DNA from: Bacteroidota bacterium
GTDB lineage: Bacteria; Bacteroidota; Bacteroidia; Bacteroidales; UBA1715
Assembly: GCA_009786075.1 (NCBI GenBank)
Contig: WQTX01000009.1
Coordinates: forward strand, 1 to 47,825
DNA length: 47,825 nt
Reading direction: 5' to 3'
Position 1 is the stretch's first letter. The number at the start of each line of letters is the position of its first letter. The translations under genes and the position numbers were made by a program. Under the pieces are notes generated by a model. It did not search any database and had not been told where the DNA came from. It saw nothing but the letters and a program-made list of their open reading frames with translations. Below, one piece after another: positions 1 to 10,600 of this stretch.

Positions 1-21
1 TTTGTAGGATTTAATATGACA

Positions 22-146
22 TAAACGTAAGGTGCGTAGCACCGTAATATTGTGATAATCTTTTTGTTATTAATATTACGGTGCTACGCACCTTACGTTT
101 AGTATCATTGTTTTTACTACCAATATCTCGGTGCTCTGCACCTTTG
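22..146. repeat. GGTGC-hairpin repeat, partial cassette
   Basis: A perfect 30-bp inverted repeat (22-51 against 72-101, 20-base loop) is followed by a third copy at 127-146. Each arm is itself a small hairpin of the form GGTGC-gta-GCACC next to an AATATT tail. The same family occurs at 14861-15023 and 47123-47276. This fills the gene-free start of the window; no coding signal is seen in it. Its mobility or function is unknown. Confidence 0.85.
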
Positions 147-204
147 CTTTCGATTTGAAAGTTCTAAAATTGATAATTTAACTTTTAGGACAGCCTCTTT
201 TTAT

Positions 205-3200
205 TTATTGCACCAACAATTTTACGGTTTCGTTATAATTTTCGGCAGTAAGCGTTATCATATACAATCCGGCAGGCAAATTATCTACAAGCGTAGAGCC
301 TGTGAATTGCTGTTGTGACACCAATGCTCCGGTTATGCTGCGTATGGTACAGGTGTAAGTAGTTGAGGCGTTGCCTGTAATTGTTACACTTTGTCCGGCA
401 GTGAGCGGGTTGGGGAAGATTGTGATTGTGCTTTCGGGCGTTTGGTCAATGTCCACAGTGCAGGTACTGTTAATGCTGTTTGAATAAGATTCCAATGTGC
501 CACCATTGCTTGTACGTCCTAAAGTTTTGTCATTGTATGAGATAGTCAATAGCCCGCAAATTTCCTCAGTAAATTGTAGCAACACTTGCGTTTTATCGCC
601 TTCTCTAAAATAACCAACCGTAAACTCTGCCGCTTCGCCATTGATTGTTGCCGTTATTTCTTCAGCCAAAGGCAATGTTTCTATCAAACGGTCGTAAGTT
701 AAAACAAGTTGTCGCTTGTCGGTTCGTTGTATTTGTGCTCGTGTTACGTTTGCACCGCTTGGATTAGCACCTTTGCTAATTTCAAAATAATTGAGATTGG
801 GTTTTGTCGTAATCATTTTGAAAGTAATCATTTGTTTGCCTTCGGGCAATTCCACTGCCAATGCCGAATTGTTCCAAGTGGAAGCAGGAGCATACAAATC
901 ATAACTTTCGCCACCTGCGGTAATTTGAATTATACCCGATGATGAGCCGGAATGACGGAGTGAAATGGTATACACGCCAGCCTCTGCAACATCAATAGAG
1001 TAACCAAACACATTATTTATTTCTACAAAACCAAATTGCAAATTGCCATCTTTGTCATTGGTTTTCTCTATTTTCATGCTTGTACTTTGAAAAAATGTGT
1101 AATCTTCAATTTCTATTCGTGTTGTATTTTCAGTTATAGCCACCGGAGCGAGTTTCGGGTTCAAATTATTGGTAATTTCTTGCCCTGCTATATTGTCCAT
1201 ATAACCACCATTAAGGCTTTTTATGGCATCGTTATCGGTGTACCAAAGCGTGTAATCGGTTTTGCCCCACAGTGTGTCGGTAAGTATTATCGTCAAACGG
1301 TTATTGTCGTAATTGATTGATGAAATTTGCAGTGCTTTTTCGTCTTGCCGTATAGAAAAAACCGTTTTGAAATCGGTTTCAGCTAATGTGGTATTAGGAT
1401 ACGCATAGATAGTAAAGTTGTCGCGTGTTACAATAGAATCAATAATCGGCGAATTGTTCGGACCCTTATTAATCGCCTGCACTGAACTATTTTCATAACT
1501 CAATTGAATGATATCGAATTTTGTAATACGAGGATTAACTGAAATTTCGTATTGATACACATTGTCTTGATTTTGCTTTATTACAGTCCACGAACTTACT
1601 TTATTATTTTTTGTGAAAATCAACTTTGTGGTATCAATTTCTTTCGATGTGTTTACAATAATTGTTTTCCCGTTGTAGTTCACAAATGCGTCGAAAATCA
1701 TTGTTGGCGCATTGGTCAATAGATTTTTAATAATTACTGAAAAATCGTGTATTGGAAAATCATTTTTCCCAATAAAATTAATTCCATTGTAGCTAATTGT
1801 ACACAAACTATCATTTCCGGTAAATGTGTAATCAACATCAATTGTTATTTGATTGTCGGCTGTTTGTTCAAATTTTATAAATTCAATAGGCGTTCCATCT
1901 TCGGTAGTTATTTCAAAATTTGGCATAACTGCAGCATCAGATTGGGTAATGTTCGTATCAAAAGTAAGAACAATTGACTGTGCATTCTCAGCAGGAATTA
2001 CAGCATGAACAAGTTGCGTTTGGTCGGCAACTTGCAACACAAAGTGTGTAGCCGAATATGCCGGAACAGTGTAAATAAAGGTATTATTTTCAATAGCTGC
2101 AATAGCTTCTAATTCTTTGATGTCGCTGCTTTTTTCGTCGAAACCAAAGGCTTTTCCGTTTACAAATAAACCATTTTGCAATACATAATTAATTGTTTGT
2201 GCAGTTGGTTTTTTATTTACCACCATAAGGTGCAAGTTTCCAAATTCATCAAGCGAAGCCACTGTTGAAACAGTATCATTATGAGTAGTTGTGGCTCGCA
2301 CCGAAGTTTCGCCAAACGTTCCGCCTTTGCCATCGTAATTACGATATAAATTATAAGCCGCTATAGCATAATTTTGGTTAATCGGGTCCCATTTGTTTGC
2401 CATATACACACCTTCGCGACCAAATATGCCCAATACATCAACAAGAGCCAAACCACCCGAAAAGTGATTTTCGGCATCGTACTTAAATTCGGTAAAACCT
2501 AATTTTGTCCCGGGGTAATGTTCTGTAATCGATTTTTTCAAACGAATGATTAATGGTTCTTCTAATTGATTATCATTTCGTTGTGCGGTAGCATCCCACA
2601 ATTGGCGAGGTGCGTGCAGGCGAGCCTTTACCATTGATTCTGTTGTAAGGTCGTATCCCGCATGCCCTAAATCTACAATCCGCCCCTTATCGCCTCTGTC
2701 TTCGGGATACCAGTGAATACAAAGCACATCAAGCAAGCGTTTACCGTGTCTTTTTTCCATTATTCGCAAACTATCCAGATAAGCATCTACACGATATGAA
2801 GAAGTCGAGGACAAATAAGCATCTCTATAACCATAATACATTGGCCCATATACTTCGGCATGTGGTGCATATTCTTTTACGACCAAAGCAAGAGCTTCGG
2901 TTTTTGAAAATAACTCATCGCCTTTTACCAAAGCTGAATACGCATAAGAGTGAGTACTATGCCACAACGCCGGTTCGTTATCTATGGCGAAGCCGTCAAT
3001 GCCACCACGTCCGGGCATACCAAGTTTGTGGATTAAAAAATTAATTTCCTCATCAGAATACACAAACTTATCGGTTTTATCTGGTGTTAAACTCAATGGT
3101 AATTGATTACCTTGGGCATCTAATTTTCTAAATTTCACTTCATTCCAACGGGGGCTTGGAGCTTTTTCAGTTGCAGCTACATTGCCTTTTGCATCTGCTG

Positions 3201-3561
3201 CCACATAACCCATAGCTTGCAATGTTACCAAAGTATATTGTCCGCGAGTTTTAGCCGCTTGTACCATGTTTATAATTGGAGCCGCCGGTCCTTGCGCTTC
3301 GGTTCCTAAATGCGTATCGGAACGGTGAGGTCCGTAATCTTTGCCGGCATTTGAAAAATTCGTTTCCCAATTATAGGCAGTTGTTCGATTCCCCCCCCAG
3401 CGAATAGCTGTTGAAATAGTGTTGGCATCATTGGCGCCATACACATACGGACTGATTGGTCGCACATCAGATTTTATATCTACTGTTATGTTTATGGGTG
3501 TTTGTGCCTGCACACACAATGCGCTCATTAACGCAATAGTTACAATTGATAGTTTTCTCAT
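205..3561 (-). CDS. Secreted GH44-family glycoside hydrolase with CBM-like module and T9SS tail
   Basis: Probable endo-acting beta-glucanase, xyloglucanase or mannanase of glycoside hydrolase family 44, exported to the cell surface or medium. Visible parts: signal peptide (residues 1-20, ending VQAQ); GH44 catalytic region about 25-510 with the motif RWGGNRTTAYNWE near 54-66; the acid/base candidate Glu196 in DNEPALW; and the nucleophile candidate Glu358 in GFTEF. These spacings match the family's two catalytic glutamates. Ig-like or linker regions follow. A CBM6/35-like module lies at about 815-930 (starts IEIEDY, ends NYFEIS). A type A T9SS sorting domain occupies the last 80 residues (IFPNP then GLYMITL). 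It lies downstream of the SusCDE-like genes on the same strand, so it probably belongs to that locus. A run of eight C bases (3391-3398) falls in the RWGGN codons. Family assignment is firm; the exact substrate is not. Confidence 0.88.
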   Translation of the reverse strand: MRKLSIVTIALMSALCVQAQTPINITVDIKSDVRPISPYVYGANDANTISTAIRWGGNRTTAYNWETNFSNAGKDYGPHRSDTHLGTEAQGPAAPIINMVQAAKTRGQYTLVTLQAMGYVAADAKGNVAATEKAPSPRWNEVKFRKLDAQGNQLPLSLTPDKTDKFVYSDEEINFLIHKLGMPGRGGIDGFAIDNEPALWHSTHSYAYSALVKGDELFSKTEALALVVKEYAPHAEVYGPMYYGYRDAYLSSTSSYRVDAYLDSLRIMEKRHGKRLLDVLCIHWYPEDRGDKGRIVDLGHAGYDLTTESMVKARLHAPRQLWDATAQRNDNQLEEPLIIRLKKSITEHYPGTKLGFTEFKYDAENHFSGGLALVDVLGIFGREGVYMANKWDPINQNYAIAAYNLYRNYDGKGGTFGETSVRATTTHNDTVSTVASLDEFGNLHLMVVNKKPTAQTINYVLQNGLFVNGKAFGFDEKSSDIKELEAIAAIENNTFIYTVPAYSATHFVLQVADQTQLVHAVIPAENAQSIVLTFDTNITQSDAAVMPNFEITTEDGTPIEFIKFEQTADNQITIDVDYTFTGNDSLCTISYNGINFIGKNDFPIHDFSVIIKNLLTNAPTMIFDAFVNYNGKTIIVNTSKEIDTTKLIFTKNNKVSSWTVIKQNQDNVYQYEISVNPRITKFDIIQLSYENSSVQAINKGPNNSPIIDSIVTRDNFTIYAYPNTTLAETDFKTVFSIRQDEKALQISSINYDNNRLTIILTDTLWGKTDYTLWYTDNDAIKSLNGGYMDNIAGQEITNNLNPKLAPVAITENTTRIEIEDYTFFQSTSMKIEKTNDKDGNLQFGFVEINNVFGYSIDVAEAGVYTISLRHSGSSSGIIQITAGGESYDLYAPASTWNNSALAVELPEGKQMITFKMITTKPNLNYFEISKGANPSGANVTRAQIQRTDKRQLVLTYDRLIETLPLAEEITATINGEAAEFTVGYFREGDKTQVLLQFTEEICGLLTISYNDKTLGRTSNGGTLESYSNSINSTCTVDIDQTPESTITIFPNPLTAGQSVTITGNASTTYTCTIRSITGALVSQQQFTGSTLVDNLPAGLYMITLTAENYNETVKLLVQ

Positions 3562-3786
3562 TATATTATTTAGTTTATTAGTTTTTAGTTACCCCATATC
3601 TCATATCTGACATCTCAATACTGTTTTTACCCTTTATCGTTTTCAAAAAAAACTGTTATTTTGTTTATGTTTCTTTGTCTCAAAAATATGAAAAATCGCA
3701 ACAGTAATTTTAGGATACAAATATCGTAATTTTTGTCTAATAAGTCAACTTTTCCAAAGTTGAACTTTGGAAAAGTTAAATAGAAT

Positions 3787-3818
3787 AAAAAAGCCCCACC
3801 AAATGGCGAGGCTTTTAA
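3787..3818 (-). terminator. Rho-independent-type terminator
   Basis: Just downstream of the gene ending at 3846, on the minus strand, AAAAGCC and GGCTTTT arms enclose a GC-rich stem and a short ATTT loop, followed by a T run. It separates that gene from the GH44 gene. The rest of 3562-3786 is AT-rich spacer with no supported gene. Confidence 0.7.
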
Positions 3819-3845
3819 TTATAATTAATCGCTAAGAGCGTATGA

Positions 3846-4973
3846 TTATTTTACGATTTTAGCAGTTCCTTCTGCAGCTTTGATTACGTAAACGCCGCCT
3901 TTCAATGTTTTAGTGTCGAATTGACCGTTAGCTACTGCTACTACTTGACCGGTAATAGAAGTTACTACGATTTGACCTGCTGAGAATACTACGCCGTTTA
4001 CTACTTGCAATTCATCACCTTTTACAGTTTTGAAACCATCTACTACAGGGGTTTCACCCATTCTAAAGTTTTTAACGACAAGTGTTGCTGTTACACCAGC
4101 CAATTCGGCTTTACTTGCATCCGGCATAAGAGCAACTGCAACTCCACAAAGTCTGTTAACAGCCAATTCTCTGTCATTTGGCCCTTGTATAGGAAAAGAT
4201 GCTTTACCATGCCATTCTGGGCTATATCTGTCAAACAATACTAATTTACCTCCATTAAGGTCTGCCGGTAGTGGTGTTGTAACATCATAGTCTATCGGTT
4301 CTGGGTCCCATGCTGCGATAAAAGAAGTCCATTCGGTTGCCGGAGATATTGCTCCTGTAACTCGAGAAACATGACTATCGTTATCTGATAAAGGCTCGTT
4401 AGCATTTGCTCTACGGTCTAAAACATCAATAAGGTCAAATTGGATGTCAACTACAGGCAATGACGCTGTAAGCTTGTATTCAAACATGATATACGCCTTT
4501 CTAGGGTCTGAAAAATCAACTGTTTTTCCGCTCACTATCATAGGAGCTGCATTGTATTTTTTCGTTCCTGCATCAGCTTTGTCCAAATAAGAATAGAATT
4601 TGTCAGTCAATGTTGCCACACCATTGTCATCATTTTGCTCATCCCATTTCAAAAACTCTAAAACAATAGAAGACCAGTTTGGGTTATCATTGTTAAAATT
4701 ATTTCCGGTTAATTTCATCGTAAGCTCTGTGCCTGCTGTATTCCATTCTGTTCCGGCATAAATTTCGCCTTGCCACGCAGCACCACCTGAGATACCTGTT
4801 ATTGACACATCATCTGGTGTAAAGATAAACGGCACAGTTTGAACTTCAGAACCATCAACTACTGCCCAGCTACCACGTTCAACTAATTGTGTACCATCCG
4901 GTAACGTTGCTTGTGCCGTAGCACCAAAGCCGATTAATAAACCGGCTGCAATTGTAAATAAATTTCTTTTCAT
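3846..4973 (-). CDS. Secreted protein with T9SS-like C-terminus, function unknown
   Basis: A 375-residue exported protein with signal peptide MKRNLFTIAAGLLIGFGATAQA. The last ~50 residues (ITGQVVAV, then GGVYVIKAAEG and terminal KIVK) look like a short T9SS type A sorting domain, so the protein is probably exported through the type IX system and anchored or released at the surface. The middle is rich in Asp, Asn, Trp and beta-strand-like sequence, compatible with a carbohydrate-binding beta-sandwich, but no named family is recognised. It sits between the Sus-like genes and the GH44 gene, has its own promoter-like box and its own terminator, and so is probably a separately expressed surface component of the same polysaccharide locus. 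Role inferred from context only. Confidence 0.75.
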   Translation of the reverse strand: MKRNLFTIAAGLLIGFGATAQATLPDGTQLVERGSWAVVDGSEVQTVPFIFTPDDVSITGISGGAAWQGEIYAGTEWNTAGTELTMKLTGNNFNNDNPNWSSIVLEFLKWDEQNDDNGVATLTDKFYSYLDKADAGTKKYNAAPMIVSGKTVDFSDPRKAYIMFEYKLTASLPVVDIQFDLIDVLDRRANANEPLSDNDSHVSRVTGAISPATEWTSFIAAWDPEPIDYDVTTPLPADLNGGKLVLFDRYSPEWHGKASFPIQGPNDRELAVNRLCGVAVALMPDASKAELAGVTATLVVKNFRMGETPVVDGFKTVKGDELQVVNGVVFSAGQIVVTSITGQVVAVANGQFDTKTLKGGVYVIKAAEGTAKIVK

Positions 4974-5010
4974 AATAAATTAAATTTAGATTAATATTTT
5001 TAAATAATTG

Positions 5011-5037
5011 CAAATGTACGTGTTTTTACAATACAAA
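5011..5037 (-). promoter_or_regulatory. Bacteroidetes-type promoter for the gene starting at 4973
   Basis: On the minus strand a TACATTTG box (5011-5018) fits the Bacteroidetes -7 consensus TAnnTTTG. A TTTG (5034-5037) lies upstream with 15 bases between, slightly short for a -33 element. The leader would be about 30 bases. Confidence 0.55.
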
Positions 5038-5065
5038 GCAAATTTTTATGTTGTTTTTTACAAAA

Positions 5066-5098
5066 AAAAACGCTTCCTAATTTCTAAGAAGCGTTTTT
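5066..5098 (-). terminator. Terminator after the Sus operon
   Basis: Perfect arms AAAACGCTTC and GAAGCGTTTT flank an 11-base loop, followed on the minus strand by a T tract. It lies 20 bases after the stop of the lipoprotein gene ending at 5120 and so ends the SusC-SusD-lipoprotein transcript. Confidence 0.8.
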
Positions 5099-5119
5099 AT
5101 ACGAAACAAGTTTTGTGTT

Positions 5120-5920
5120 TTATTCCCATAACTTAACCGGCAACACGGTGTATGTACGTTCAAAACCTTCGGAACGCGCTTTTATAACCAATTCTTTTGC
5201 CGATGTTAAATCAACATTCGACCACGTATAATAACCACGTGAAGTATTGTATGGCAACTCTACACCGTTATACCAAATAGATGCTTTACCTGCGCTGATT
5301 TGCATAGAAGCATTGCTTGCACTTGCCATTACCGACGCTTTAAAGTATGGCTGAATTTTGTAGCCCGGCAATTGTTCTACTTTCGTATTAGCATCGGCAG
5401 GAGCTGAGAATCTAAACCGGTGTGTTGAATTAAGCAGGTCTAAGAAACACGCAGTATCAACAACAACAACATTCTTTGTGTATATCGTTTCTTTGTACTC
5501 TGCACCTTTTTCATAAATATTACGACCAACTAAGGTTGCGGTATATTCTCCGGGTTCGTCATAAAACGTTTTAACCATAAATTGACCTTTTGATTTGGTC
5601 ATAGCTACACCGGTAGGGTTTGCACCTACAAAATTTTCGTCGCCTTCTTTGGTTTCCGAAATTCTGGCATTTTTATAATCTGAAGCTTTATCTCCTTTCC
5701 AAAGAGAATACACATCGCCATCAGCGTCTTTCGCTACAAATACCATAACTACATTGGAATAAATCCGTTCTCCATCTGCCAATGGTTTATCAATACCTAA
5801 ATCATAATCGCCGGTTTGATAAATCTGTAAGCTACCACTTGGCGCTACTTGCTTATTGCAGGCTGCAAACAATAAGGCAACCGATGCAAGTAAAACATAT
5901 ATTATATTACGTCTTTTCAT
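5120..5920 (-). CDS. SusE/SusF-position surface lipoprotein
   Basis: A 266-residue lipoprotein. A longer reading frame from 6049 overlaps SusD by over 100 bases. The start at 5920 (MKRRNIIYVLL) was chosen because it gives a clean lipoprotein signal with lipobox LLFAAC (Cys21) and leaves a 19-base gap after susD. The mature part contains a PKD-like beta segment (GEYTATLVGRN) and a C-terminal segment rich in aromatic residues. Third gene of a susC-susD-X operon, the usual place for a glycan-binding outer-surface lipoprotein (SusE/F type). No specific family was recognised, so glycan binding is inferred from position. Confidence 0.75.
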   Translation of the reverse strand: MKRRNIIYVLLASVALLFAACNKQVAPSGSLQIYQTGDYDLGIDKPLADGERIYSNVVMVFVAKDADGDVYSLWKGDKASDYKNARISETKEGDENFVGANPTGVAMTKSKGQFMVKTFYDEPGEYTATLVGRNIYEKGAEYKETIYTKNVVVVDTACFLDLLNSTHRFRFSAPADANTKVEQLPGYKIQPYFKASVMASASNASMQISAGKASIWYNGVELPYNTSRGYYTWSNVDLTSAKELVIKARSEGFERTYTVLPVKLWE

Positions 5921-5939
5921 TTTTTTAAGTTTTATAAGA

Positions 5940-7610
5940 TTAATAACCATTATTTTGTCGTAATGAACCGCCATGAGCTCTAATTTCTTCGATGTTAATC
6001 GGGAATAAGCCTTTTTGTGCCGGTTTCCACATACGAGCTTCGCCTGCAATATCCGGACCTATATTTGCTAAAATTTCATCAGCAGAAATTCCATCGCCAT
6101 CTTGTGTTTTATTCCAACGAAGCAAATCGAAGTAGCGAGTTCCGTGTTCACAGAAAAGTTCTTTTTGACGTTCTTTTTTCACAACAGTTATAAGATTACC
6201 TTCCGATGCATTATACGCAGCAGGAATTGCAACGGTAGAAAACTTCCATTCATCCATTGTTATGCCCTTTTGTGTACATTTACTGTTACGGGCACGTTCA
6301 CGAATTTCGTTCACCCATGCTATGGCATCAGCAGAGTTTCCTGTACGTGCAGCAGCTTCGGCTCCAATAAGCAATACTTCAGCCCAACGCATAAGTATAT
6401 AATCTTTACCCGAAGGTTGACCGTTATATACAGCTTGGTTTAGGAAATTTTTCATGGTATAGTTTCCGGTATTCAAACCGTTTGCCATCTTACCAATTTT
6501 TTGCCATCTTCCGTCCCAATAAATAGTATCGGCAATACCATTAGGGTTCGTTTCTTTAGACTTAGCTATCATGTCGAGACGAGGGTCGTCCTTTTCAAAG
6601 GCATCAACCAATTTTTTGGTAGGAATAACCAAACCATAACCAATTGCCGTGTTTTCAGAAGCCACACCGGCAGCATTTACCGTAACACGCGGGTGGTTAT
6701 CAATTACACGGATATTACCTTCATTTTCACGGCTATCGTTTGCTCCATTTACATATTGTATTGCAAAAACAATTTCGTTAATAGTATGCTCTGTGGTTAT
6801 TTTATCAAAATCAAATACTCTTTGATATTGTGCCATTAAACCATAGCTGCTCTTTCCTGTTGCAATTAATTCTTTTGCGGTAGAGTATGATTTAGCAAAG
6901 TCGCCTGCATACAAATACGCTTTTGCTAAATACGCACATACTGCAGCGTCGGTAGCCATACCAAAATTTTCAGCAGGTTGTTTCATAGGCAACACTCCTT
7001 TGATTGCTTCCAATTCGGAAATAATAAATTTGTAGGTTTCTGCAATTTGTGCATCTGCAGCTCCATATTCAAAATTGCTAATTTTTTTCGCTTCAAGAGG
7101 ATTTACAACGCCTTTAATTAAAGGTACGGCACCAAACATTTTTACCAAATCCATGTAAGCAAAGGCACGTAAAAAGCGGGCTTCGGCACGCATTTGTTTA
7201 TATGCCGGAATATCTTCTTTGCTTACAGTTCGGTCAAGCATTAAATTGGTGCGTGCAATAATAATATAGTGCGTTTTCCAAAAGTTATTTGCTATAACGT
7301 TTGTCGGGTCTGCATTATACAGCGCCATTTTGTACATTTCGCTTTGGTCGGCTTTGTATGTGTTTATATTTATAACAGAGCCGCCCTTTTCAGCGTCGTC
7401 AGAAAGCATATCTAATACTTCTGCAGTTCGTTGATACAACACTTGCCAGCCAAGCGGGTCATACATTGCATTTACAGCCATACGGCATTGGTCTTCCGTA
7501 TCGAACCATGTAATATCACTACCTACTCCAAGAGGTTCTTTGGTAATAAAATCTTTAGTACATGATACCAGTACCAAGATTGAGATTAATAAAAATACTA
7601 TCTTTTTCAT
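5940..7610 (-). CDS. susD: SusD/RagB-family outer-membrane lipoprotein
   Basis: A 556-residue glycan-binding lipoprotein that caps the partner SusC channel at the cell surface. Seen: lipoprotein signal MKKIVFLLISILVLVSC (Cys17), a SusD-like N-terminal tetratricopeptide region with ARFLRAFAYMDLVKMFGAVPL near 145-165, and the RagB/SusD C-terminal signature KKERQKELFCEHGTRYFDLLR (split around residues 485-505). The length is typical for the family. Only 22 bases separate it from susC upstream and 19 from the lipoprotein gene downstream, so the three are co-transcribed. With the nearby GH44 enzyme the likely ligand is a beta-glucan, xyloglucan or mannan; this is inference. Confidence 0.93.
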   Translation of the reverse strand: MKKIVFLLISILVLVSCTKDFITKEPLGVGSDITWFDTEDQCRMAVNAMYDPLGWQVLYQRTAEVLDMLSDDAEKGGSVININTYKADQSEMYKMALYNADPTNVIANNFWKTHYIIIARTNLMLDRTVSKEDIPAYKQMRAEARFLRAFAYMDLVKMFGAVPLIKGVVNPLEAKKISNFEYGAADAQIAETYKFIISELEAIKGVLPMKQPAENFGMATDAAVCAYLAKAYLYAGDFAKSYSTAKELIATGKSSYGLMAQYQRVFDFDKITTEHTINEIVFAIQYVNGANDSRENEGNIRVIDNHPRVTVNAAGVASENTAIGYGLVIPTKKLVDAFEKDDPRLDMIAKSKETNPNGIADTIYWDGRWQKIGKMANGLNTGNYTMKNFLNQAVYNGQPSGKDYILMRWAEVLLIGAEAAARTGNSADAIAWVNEIRERARNSKCTQKGITMDEWKFSTVAIPAAYNASEGNLITVVKKERQKELFCEHGTRYFDLLRWNKTQDGDGISADEILANIGPDIAGEARMWKPAQKGLFPINIEEIRAHGGSLRQNNGY

Positions 7611-7632
7611 ATTATTCTGTTTTTTTTATTAA

Positions 7633-10600
7633 TTAAAATGTAATGTTTACGCCACCTACAAAAGTACGAGCTTGCGGATATACCCCACGGTCGATACCAA
7701 ATTCAGGACCTTCCCAATTCGTATCTTCATTTGAACCGATTTCCGGGTCGAAACCTGAGTATTTTGTGAATGTCAGCACATTTTGAGCTTGTACATACAC
7801 ACGGAATTTTTGTATATGGATTTTTTCTGTGATTCGTGTAGGTAAGGTATAGCCCAAGGTTATGTTTTTCAAACGCAAATACGAACCTTTTTCAATAAAG
7901 GCTGAATTAGGGAAATACTTTGTATTGGTAAACCACGAAGCATCAGCCGGTTCACTTGAACCTCTGTTGGTTTCACTCCACGCATCTAAGCGGCGAGTCG
8001 ACATATTTGATTGCTCAAAGCCACCGTCTAAGTACCATTTTGTTGCATTAAATAGGTCATTGCCTTGCACACCTTGGAATGCAATACCTAAATCAAAACC
8101 TCTATAGCCTGCATCAAAGTTCAAGCCATACGAGAATTTAGGATGCGGATTACCGATAAATGTTTTATCATTTTCTGTAATAACACCATCGCCGTCAATA
8201 TCAACGATTCTCCAGTCTCCGGGTTTTGCATCAGGTTGCGCACCTTTGTTTACTTCTGCCCAAGAATCGAATACTCCGTCAATTTTGTAACCAAAGAATG
8301 ATGCTATTGGGAAACCTTCCTTAGTTTCAGTTAACAGCAAATCCGGTGGAGCTACACGACCTCCATATAATACATTTTCTTCTTTCTCCATACCGGTAAC
8401 TTCATTTTTGTTAATGGTAAAGTTTGCGTTCACACTATACGTTAGCGCATGTTTTCGTGCAGTGTCGCTTGGAATAAACTGATTTTGATATGTTAAAGAA
8501 AACTCAGAACCAATATTGCGAATAGTTCCCGCATTTACTGTTGGATTTGAAGAACTCACAACGTCGACACCTGCAACTGCCGGCACTGCAATCGTAATAA
8601 GGTTATTGTAATTATGTTTTACAAAGAAATCATAGTTGAATATAAATTTATTTTTAAACATACTTAAATCCGAACCAACGTTCCAACTTGTAGCTTCTTC
8701 CCACATGATGTCGGGATTGATTGTTGACAGAGGGACAGCTCCATCTACACGAGTTCCGCCAAAGGAATAACCCGATTGAGTACTTTGACCATATTGAGAA
8801 ACAAAGAGGTAGTTGGCAATATTTTCGTTACCAATTTTACCCCAGCCTCCACGTATTTTGAACATACTTACATTGTCTTTCAACCATTCATTATTATAGA
8901 AGAAAGGCTCTTTATTAACTTTCCATGCAACACCTACTGATGGGAAAACACCAAATTTATTGATATTACCAAAACGAGACGAACCATCACGGCGAATTGT
9001 TCCGTTAATCAAATATTTATCCAGGAAGCCGTATTCCACACGACCAATATATGACAACATTGTGTGTTCATTAGGCAACATCCACGAAGGAACTATGTAA
9101 GAATTGTCGCCAATTGTTCCCATTGAAGGATAACGCATACTTTTTTCTTCCGGCACATTTTCCATACGTACTCTATACCCATCTTGATAATTATATAAAG
9201 CCTCATGTCCGGCTAAAACACGAATCGCATGTTTAGTACGGGGTATTTCACCTTCTGACAGAGCTTTTTCTTTCAAATTCAATGTGTACGTTAATGTGTT
9301 CGACACTGTCCAACCATAACCGCCATTTATGGTATTTTGCAAGAATGACGTTTCGTTGAGTTGATTGTGAACTTGCGAAATCATAAATACGGGAACATAC
9401 ACTTCTTGATTGTTTTCCCAACGGTTATAACTTGCGGTCGAACGGAATTCCAAACCTTCAACACGAGGAACTTTCACATTTAACCACGCTCCTGTTCCTA
9501 AGCCATATCCTTTTTGGGTATAATTACTTGCACCAACGTCATTGTACTTAATAAGACCAACAGGATTTTTGTATTTATATGTTTCGGCAAGTTGTCCATC
9601 TTCATTATATACCGGAGTAATTGGCGGAACTATCATTGCATTACCCAAAACGGTATTGCGCAGGTCGCTGCCGGCTGCCAATATATCTTGTGTTGTTTGA
9701 TTGAAACCCATATTTGCGCCCACATCAATGTATTTACTTAATTGCCACATTGCTTTATAACCGGCTTCGTAACGTTGATAACCCGAACCACGCACAATAC
9801 CTTCTTGTTTAGTAGAACCGACACCTGCGCTCCATGAACTTTTTGCCGTAGCACCTTCTAAGGTTATTTTAAATTTATCAATCAAACCTTTTCGGAACAC
9901 TTCGTCTTGCCAATCGGTATTTGGAACCGCAGTAGGGTCTGGAAACGGCAAAACATCACCCGGTTTATAACCAGGGGCTTTTTGGGCAAGTTTATTTTGC
10001 TCTATTGCATATTGTTCACCCGATAATAAATCAAGTTTTTTCCATGCTTGTTGAACTCCCATGTAAGCATCGAAACTTACACTAATGAATTCGCCGCCTT
10101 CCCCGGGAACCGAATTACCGCCACGAGTAGTAATAAGCACAACACCATTGGCGCCACGCGCTCCATAAATAGCACATGATGAAGCGTCTTTCAAAATCGA
10201 AATAGATTCAATATTCGAAGGGTCGCCTCTATAGTCGTTTCCTACCGGAACACCGTCAACTACATACAACGGGCGAGCATCGCCTGTCGTACCACGACCA
10301 CGCACTACGATATCCATACCACCACCGGGGCGTCCTGAATTTGCACGTACTTGTACACCGGCTGCTTTACCTTGAAGGGCTTGGTCAACTGCAAGTACCG
10401 GAGCCCTTGATACAGCCGACCCCCGTAATTGAGTAATACCACCTGTTACATCTTCGGGTCTAACACTTCCGTAACCGATTACCGTTACAATCTCCTTAAT
10501 GAGGGTTGCGTCCGGCTGCATTTTTACTACAAAATTACGGTTATTACCTACCTTTCTTTCTTGCGTTCCATACGTAGCCAATTCAAATACAAGAACCGAT

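Noticed and set aside
5921-6049. Longer start of the lipoprotein gene at 6049
   Set aside because: It would overlap susD by over 100 bases and bury a perfect lipoprotein signal; the start at 5920 fits better.
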